Source: Cristatella mucedo
Lineage: Eukaryota; Bryozoa; Phylactolaemata; Cristatellidae
Assembly: GCA_009760855.2 (NCBI GenBank)
Contig: WPIO01000030.1
Span: 682,001-746,000, forward strand
Direction of reading: 5' to 3'
DNA: 64,000 bases
Shown: piece after piece, positions 58,070-64,000 of the stretch
How the letters are laid out: every line of letters starts with the position of its first letter
Numbering within the stretch: position 1 is the stretch's first letter
Notes under the pieces: model-generated
The model's database searches: none
The model's input: only the letters and a program-made list of their open reading frames with translations
Told to the model about the DNA's origin: nothing
Program-made: the position numbers and the translations under genes

Positions 58070-59375
58070 ATGAGAGATTGTAGTTTGGAAAGCAACGCGA
58101 AAACCAATGGCAATTTCAAAGACATGAAAGTTGATGGCATACGCTAACGTTGCATATTTTTCGACATCAAGACAGCCTGGCAAAGTTCCGTCATTCTGCA
58201 TCTTAAGAACTGCCATGGTCGGGAATTAATCTGACAATGCTCTTGAACTAAAGCTAGAAGCTGAGACTAAATTCATAAACTGCTTCATGTTGCTATTACT
58301 ATGCAGATGACATGCTTAGCTTTTATAAATATTGCATTCACTGCACTGGTCTGACCTTGTAAATTGTGGCACTAGTTACCTGTATTAACGTTAATTTTTT
58401 GTTATGATTTAGTCTCTTTAAATAATATTTATCAGAGAATCGTGAAAGTTTGCGTTCCCCAAGCAGTTGTCAAGAAGCCGGTGTCGGATGAGTTGAAAGC
58501 GTTCGTTGCACCAAGTGTACCTTGGGTGCACATAAGTTGAGATTGCTTTCAAAACCCATATAACGCCATGAACGCGTTTATTCAACCTTGCGTCGTCGTC
58601 TTGAGCCGCTATTGTTTACTTTGTATAAGATCGTCTCTGTAGACTTTTCTAGCACAGCTTTGTGTAAGACATGTGTGTATAACATCAAGTGCTGTATACC
58701 TGGTCGATCACCCTGAACTAATGTTCCAAGCACCCGCACGATAACCGGGAGCGGGTGCAGATAGTAGGGGGCCTTAGCTGGAATAGGCTGGCGTCCGGGA
58801 ATCTCTCCTGTATTCGGTGCCCCTGACGTAACAAAGATATTAGCAAATTTCTTGATATTTTCGGCGTATGTTGTATGCGTTAGTTTACTTGTACGTTACA
58901 TGCGTGAATGATAATAGGCATTCATATCACGTCAGTCTGCAAATTGATCTATCCAATTGATCAGGAGTCGTGCTATCGGTAGCAACCAAGCAAATTGTCG
59001 CGTGATGAAGATTCTGTTGAAGCAGGAACTAAAGTTAGGTAGGAGCATTAAAGACCAATGGATTAGCGCCGATTGGGGAACCAAGGTGATTTCGAGCTGT
59101 CACTTGAAAAAGGGTGCTTGTGGGGCCACAGTCGTGAGAGCTCGGCAAGGCCCTGAGCCCCTAGCTACACTACGTGAGCACCTTGCTGCCGCCTGGCCGG
59201 CAGGTTGTGCCGGTAGCCCTGCAACCAGGCTCCAGACACAGACAAATAGGCAACTGCAATGAGCATTGGACGCGAACGCAGCCCTTCGGCCCTTACACTA
59301 TAGGCCCAGTAGAGCCATTGAAAGTCCTTCAAGCCTTCGAGCACCTCAAATTCTCTCAACTCACTTGCTGCATGT
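58070..59375. other. No gene seen
   Basis: Beyond the right edge of copy 3. Unassigned. The GC-richer 59100-59330 stretch has overlapping frames on both strands without motifs. Confidence 0.4.
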
Positions 59376-60490
59376 ATTAATGACATCCGCACATGGATGG
59401 CAGAAAATTTTCATAAACTAAACGATGATAAAACTAACTTACTGGTTATGGGCTAACCAAGTGTAATTCACAAATTGGAGAGGCCGACACTCAAAACTTA
59501 CTCTGCCTGCATGTCTCTTGTTGGATCAGCTCGTAATCTAGGTGTCATATTCCAAAGAGACCTCTCAATAGACTACCATATCTGCTTCACAGTCAAATCT
59601 GCCAATTTCGCACTTCGTAAAATTGCTAAATTTCGGACTTGTTTAAATGAGGATACCACATCTAAGTTTGTACATGCATTCGTGACATCCCGTCTCGACT
59701 TCTGCAACTCACAGCTTATTGGCCTACCACCATGTGCGATCAGGCGATTGCAGCTGGTGCAAAACTCTGCAGCTAGGCTTATCTGTCGTGAGCGTCGAAG
59801 TTGCTACATTACTCCACTTCCCACTGACCTGAACTGACTACCAGTCAAGCAACGGATTAACTTCAAGGTTTTTTTACTCTCTTTTAGGTCACTTTATTCT
59901 TCGGCTCCAGCCTATTTCTCAGATATACTCCCCCATCACGCCAAGCATCGTACCAGCCGCTTTTCGGAATCCACCAGTCTACAAATATCTCGTAAAAGCC
60001 TCTCATTCGTTGGAGACCGTGCATTTAGTTCGTATGCTCCCAAAGCCGTCCTCCCAAACTCCCTTCCGACCTGCGTCAGAACATCCCTTTAGCTGACCGT
60101 ATTTAAAAAGAACTTCAAAACACACCTATTAAGGACAGCATTGAGTGACTCCCAGTGATTTGTCCTACATGTGCTAATGCGTGCTGACACTGTGCATGTT
60201 GCCACTAACATCATGTGCTTATGCGTGCTGACACTGTGCATGCTGCCACTAACAACATGTGCTTATGCGTGCTGACACTGTGCATGCTGCCACTAACAAC
60301 ATTTGCATGCTGACCCTGTGCATGTCACCCCTAACTATGTTATTCATTTTGTTTGTTAATCATGCATGATATTATTCACCACTCAATTGCATTTCCATTT
60401 GTAGCAAATGTACAACACCTAGAAAGATATTGAGTTATCTGAGGGCAATTTATCATTATTATTAATAATATTATTATTATTAAAGGGCTT
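59376..60490 (+). mobile_element. LINE-B (CR1/L2-like), 5'-truncated, best copy
   Basis: From 59376 the frame reads DIRTWMAENFHKLNDDKTNL, then GSARNLGVIFQRDLS, FVHAFVTSRLDFCNSQLIGL, QLVQNSAARLICRERRS, then a stop, then LPVKQRINFKVFLLSFRSLY and FSDILPHHAKHRTSRFSES. These are the C-terminal landmarks of CR1/L2-type reverse transcriptases, in order, with isolated stops near 59457 and 59837. A 3' UTR follows with three 44-bp tandem units, and the end ATTGAGTTATCTGAGGG plus (ATT)n. It lacks the N-terminal RT and endonuclease. Confidence 0.88.
60171..60302 (+). repeat. Three 44-bp tandem units in LINE-B 3' UTR
   Basis: Units start at 60171, 60215 and 60259 (GTGCTTATGCGTGCTGACAC and on). Units 2 and 3 are almost identical. 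A related partial unit follows (TTGCATGCTGACCCTGTGC). Other LINE-B ends here show one or two units. Confidence 0.9.
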
Positions 60491-60549
60491 TAGCATTGAT
60501 GGGAGCGAATTGTATATAGAATGGTATTATCAATTCTGTGTACTTGTGA

Positions 60550-61320
60550 GGGGGCTGTCGTCCTAGCAGGATAAACTAGGTTTTTTTAGGCTCCGGCGAC
60601 AAGGATTTCGTCCGTGCAACAGAGTTGCAGCGTCGCTAGTACACCCTTAAACAGCTGGTAGAAGCCCCGAAGGCAGTTTTTGAACTGATTGGGTGGCAGG
60701 CGGCTGCGACACTGAGCTTGCTTTCTAAGCAAACAATAGACGCAGTAAAGTGTGCATGAATTTTATGAATGCATCTTGAAGAATGCAGGATTGGTGTACC
60801 TTATGATGGCCACAACCGAACTCGATGGGGTACTGCTTTCAATTTTTTGTGCGTGGCTTAAATCTTGGCATTGGTCAGCATAAGTTTCGCAATGGGGCAT
60901 CATAGCTTGTATAAAGTTCTGCGAAATGCCAAACATTGCGAATAGCTTGCGAGGCAGAAACAAGTCGCCCGATGGGCTGGCAGGTCAAGTGTACGGCATG
61001 GGCCTACTTGAACCCATTGCCTCTACGGTGAGCATTAGTGAGCGACTCCTGGCATCTCAGTTGAAGCACCTTTGTAACATCGAGGCTAGGATTGCATCAA
61101 GAGCATTTTTGGCAAAACCTAGGGGCGTTTGTGGTGGGGGACCAGTCGAATTCTATTACGACGACAGAAGGCCAATTTTTCGACGATGCAAGTAGCCCAG
61201 CCATACAGAGCGGCAGCTCAGGACGCAAAAAGCGAGAGAGGCTCAGATTTGCAGCTTGCTGACCACGGGGACCAACCACGGGGCTTCTACGTGTGGCTTC
61301 CTACCTACGAGCTGTAACCA
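60550..61320 (+). mobile_element. Gypsy-type element, 5' / gag-like region
   Basis: Assigned by position upstream of the protease. A frame around 60640-60750 gives LVEAPKAVFELIGWQAAA, and at 60926-61195 a frame contains LLASQLKHLCNIEARIASRA. Near 61190 CKxPSHTERQ could be a decayed CCHC knuckle, with a stop inside. No intact gag frame and no LTR were identified. Confidence 0.4.
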
Positions 61321-61420
61321 CGCTGGGGCTGCATATGTCATGTGGGGCTAAGAAAGCCCAATCCATACGAAACACGAACTGACCGAGAGCCCACATAGCC
61401 CACTGGTTTGACTAGCACGA

Positions 61421-61606
61421 GTGCTGCAGGTCGTGACGGCCCTAGGCGCAAGAGAGAAAATCATTACTACGGCAGTGGACCTGCAGATTGACGGCCGTAA
61501 CTTTGGTGCACTTGCGGACTCCGGTGCTGATACCTCGATGATTATTGCGAAGTATGCCACTGTCAGAGGCTTGAGTTTGAAGAAGTCCATTATGGGCTGT
61601 GGATGG
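61421..61606 (+). mobile_element. Retropepsin-like protease fragment of Gypsy-type element
   Basis: The frame reads AVDLQIDGRNFGALADSGAD then TSMI. The DSGAD segment at 61517-61531 is the aspartic protease active-site signature of LTR retroelements (one Asp per monomer; the enzyme acts as a dimer processing Gag-Pol). The domain is cut short near residue 62, where a 140-bp segment duplicated from 60550-60710 is found. Confidence 0.75.
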
Positions 61607-61755
61607 ACTAGTTATACCTAGCTGGATAAATTAGGGATGTTTTTGACGGCACGGCGACAACGATATCATCCATGCGACAGAGTGGCTGAGTAGCTATTGC
61701 ACCCTTCAGCAGCTGGTAGAAGCCCTGAAGGCAGTTTTTGAATTGAGTGTGTGGG
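61607..61755 (+). repeat. Internal duplicate of the element's 5' segment
   Basis: CAGCTGGTAGAAGCCCTGAA and GGCAGTTTTTGAA (61707-61742) repeat 60655-60690, with further matches on the left (GGCGACAA, CATGCGACAGAGT). The two lie about 1,050 bp apart in the same orientation. The later one interrupts the protease reading frame. Confidence 0.65.
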
Positions 61756-62215
61756 AGACGGATGCTCATTGTCCACTGTGAAGGCCGCCAGCGTGACCGT
61801 GGCACTACTAGAGTTCCTAGGCACGGCCCGTGGTCCGATCACAACTGCAAAACTGATAAGAAGACACACTGTACATCTACCCAAAGGCAACTCACTTACA
61901 GTTCTACTAGGTACATACTTCCCCAGGAAACTTTGCTTTCTCACTCTGGACTACGAGAAAGCTGTAGCTACTGTAGGGAACTGTACGATAAATCTGATGA
62001 CCAACCACTGTTGTGACCCACCTGAGGTTGATGTGTGCGTGCGATATGATATAGATATTGCACCAAGTTGCAAGCTGCTCTTCAAATGTTCCATGACAAC
62101 TGCCGTAGATAATGAGTGGCTGTTTGAGTTCAATGAAGGGAGGCTGGCAGGGATACGTCAGACAGCAGCTACGACCATAGTCGAATCGCAGGGCTGGATC
62201 CCTGGATCTCATTAA
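61751..62215 (+). mobile_element. Protease-to-RT linker region of Gypsy-type element
   Basis: A 154-codon open frame. LIRRHTVHLPKGNSLTVLLG then TYFPRKLCFLTLDYEKAVAT and VGNCTINL follow the common pattern after a retropepsin (an LG-x-DF-like segment, LDY, then a glycine turn and short strand). The second half has no specific assignment. It is the longest intact frame in the element. Confidence 0.5.
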
Positions 62216-62544
62216 TGCTGGCCACTACTCTGTTCGCATCAATCTGAGCGCTCGTATTGGTAAACTGCTTCCAGTAGTAATTAAGAATGGAAATGCAACA
62301 GAAGGCAGCCACTGATATATTGGTGGCCTTCGAGAAGTAGCAAGGGAGAAGATAGTTTTGGATCGTTCTGGAAATAGCTTGACACTGCGAAAACAGTAGC
62401 AGCTGCAAGACCCCCTAGCCAATTAACAGAATGTTTTCTCCACCATGAGCTGAGACCCCCGGTCTGCTAGAACCGGCAAAGAGCCAGACAGACAACGGGA
62501 GTTCGAGAACGATTCGGGTCAAGAAATATTCTATACCTCAGGCA

Positions 62545-63290
62545 CTTCGGTCCGAAGTAAACACCAGGTGCATGAAACACTCGAATCTGGTGTGATTGAA
62601 GAGTCGTGCAGCCCAAAGAGCTAGCCATGGTACTGGTCAAGAAGAAGGACCATATCGACAGGTTCTGCATCGACTGAAGGTGGCTTAACTCGTTACGGTT
62701 AAGGATAGTTACCCATTACCTCGGCCAGATAAAGTGCGTCAATTGTTAGTAGATGCATGATATTTCAGTACCCCTGACCTCGCATCAGGATACCGGTAGA
62801 TAGCGATGCACCTGAGGACAAGGCAAACACTGCTTTTGTGACTTATAGCGCCCAGCTGGTTTGGTCCATTGGTTAAGATACCCACCCCGACCAAGGTCTG
62901 AATGAAGTCGCGAGCCCAAGCCCCGAAGCCTATGTAAAGCGCCTAAATATGGATTAAGTTTGCTTGGGTTGCTACACAAATTATATACTATGTATTTATA
63001 AATAATATATTTATACCAGTTTAGGAAGATGAGCTTTGGCTGTGCAACGCCCCAGGTACGTTCCATGGAGCCATCAACTTTGTCGTATTGGGCCTTCAGT
63101 GAAGTACTTGCATTAATAATATTGATGACGCACTAGTCTTTTCACGAAGCTTTGAGGAGCATCTTATTTGGTTTGGAAAGATTCTCGATAGCAAGAGGGC
63201 AAATATCTCAACATCGAACCCTCAAACTACTGCTTCACCAGGAACCACGTGCACTTTCTAAGGTACTGTAATGTAAGCGGACGGTAGGCA
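62545..63290 (+). mobile_element. Gypsy-type reverse transcriptase, broken, with SINE insertion
   Basis: Landmarks in order but in changing frames: LESGVIEESCSP (~62560), VLVKKKD then RFCID (~62630-62670), ENPKANTAFVTYS-like (~62800-62848), then SINE-1, then LYQFRKMSFG (63011), a stop in the following stretch, and NIDDALVFSRSFEEH (63118-63162). The catalytic YxDD is present as NIDD, so the Tyr is lost. Frame breaks and stops make it non-functional. Confidence 0.8.
62850..63010 (+). mobile_element. SINE-1 inside the reverse transcriptase
   Basis: GCCCAGCTGGTTTGGTCC, ATTGGTTAAG, a B-box-like GCGAGCCCAAGCC, and tail AAGCGCCTAAATATGGATTA match SINE-1. It separates TAFVTYS from LYQFRKM, which are near neighbours in this family. 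A short TTATA occurs on both sides but is too short to call a target-site duplication. Confidence 0.8.
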
Positions 63291-63329
63291 TATTGCGAGA
63301 TCCTGAGATTGTGGTCAAGAGTGAGCAGT

Positions 63330-63925
63330 ATGCCGACAAGGGATGCGCCAGGTGTTAGGCAGCTCCTCGGACTGGCTTCATACTACCGCAAGTTTGTGCC
63401 ATGGTTTGCTAAAATCGCCCTGCCTCTAAACAACCTGCTGCAGAACGGTGAGCACTTCGTGTGGTCGGGGGAATGCGAGCGTTACTACAAGGATTTCTGG
63501 GACCGGCTATGTGATAAGCCAATTCTTATTTTTCCAGACCTTGCAGTACCATTCGTATATAGTACTACTGCCAGCGGTACTGCCCAAGGGGCGGTTCTCG
63601 CGCAAGGCAGATGGGAAGGAGCACACAGTGGCCTATTTCAGCCGAATTCTGAACCAGGCCGAAAGTAATGATTCGACTGCTGAGCAGGAGGCACTGACTG
63701 TCGTGCACTGACTGTCACAGTCGCAGTCTGTCACTTTCAAGGGTACCTTTATTTTCAGCAGTTCTATTTCCTGACTGCATACCAGCCTTTGGTGTGGGTT
63801 CTTAAAGGGAATCACGAATCTCAGCGATTAGCCAAGTCGGTCTTGGAGCGGCCAGAGTACGATATGGAGATAAAATGTCGTCGTGGGAAGGGTAATGCCA
63901 ATGGGGAAGATGCAGTTAAACAATA
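63330..63925 (+). mobile_element. Gypsy-type RT thumb / RNase H region
   Basis: VRQLLGLASYYRKFVPWFAK and LNNLLQNGEHFVWSGECE are the classic end of Ty3/Gypsy RT. RNase H follows with FVYSTTASGTAQGAVLAQ, where TTAS stands for the usual TDAS and the first catalytic Asp is missing. Next is a frame change near 63590 to YFSRILNQAESN and AEQEALTVV, then QPLVWVL and a CRRGKGNANGEDAV end. Integrase would lie past the window. Confidence 0.85.
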
Positions 63926-64000
63926 AGTTGCTGCTCTGCATAATGGACTCGTTACAGGGGAAAGATGTCGTTCATTAAAAACACGAGCATAGAAAATACT

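Noticed and set aside
61951-62422. Minus-strand frames across the Gypsy-type linker
   Set aside because: They are antisense shadows of the plus-strand element frame.

Overview
This window reads as animal (metazoan) nuclear DNA. It has spliced C2H2 zinc-finger exons with GT-AG introns, CR1/L2-like LINEs, tRNA-headed SINEs, a Ty3/Gypsy-type retroelement, long dinucleotide tracts and a ~172-bp satellite. There is no bacterial-style gene packing. An invertebrate is likely and a flatworm such as a tapeworm is possible, but nothing here fixes the species and I hold that guess at low confidence.

Layout. 1-7.1 kb: a dispersed repeat (called R here) present in inverted orientation at ~140-610 and ~6440-7060, with SINE-1, a LINE 3' end and satellite units between. 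4.4-10.7 kb: ~172-bp satellite units in alternating orientation, including head-to-head arrays 8450-9500 (+) and 9560-10740 (-). 10.99-58.1 kb: the main structure, a roughly 10-kb block present three times in the same orientation (copy 1 10990-~21095, copy 2 ~32450-~39860, copy 3 48613-~58065). The copies are diverged and carry different later insertions and deletions. Copy 1 leads into a multi-exon C2H2 zinc-finger gene on the + strand (exons proposed from 16670 to the stop at 28525). Its last five exons, 25530-28525, join in a consistent reading phase, with one GC-AG intron and one intron that cuts through a finger. Copy 2 is followed by two phase-compatible exons (40544-40708, 40813-40998) carrying one finger. 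Copy 3 holds disabled versions of three exons and looks like a pseudogene. 59.4-60.5 kb: a 5'-truncated LINE-B. 60.5-64 kb: a broken Gypsy-type element with a SINE-1 inside its reverse transcriptase; it runs off the window end.

How the parts relate. LINE-A and LINE-B are two non-LTR families. SINE-1 has a tRNA-like head and a tail resembling the LINE-B 3' end, so LINE-B probably mobilised it. SINE-2 is a second tRNA-headed family with a different body. LINE-B and SINE-1 relics shared at matching positions in copies 1 and 3 predate the duplication. SINE-2, LINE-A and a 1.1-kb insertion found in single copies postdate it. The three copies therefore record a relative history of insertion. Exon calls were made by eye from splice motifs, phase continuity and finger spacing; no alignment or database search was run.
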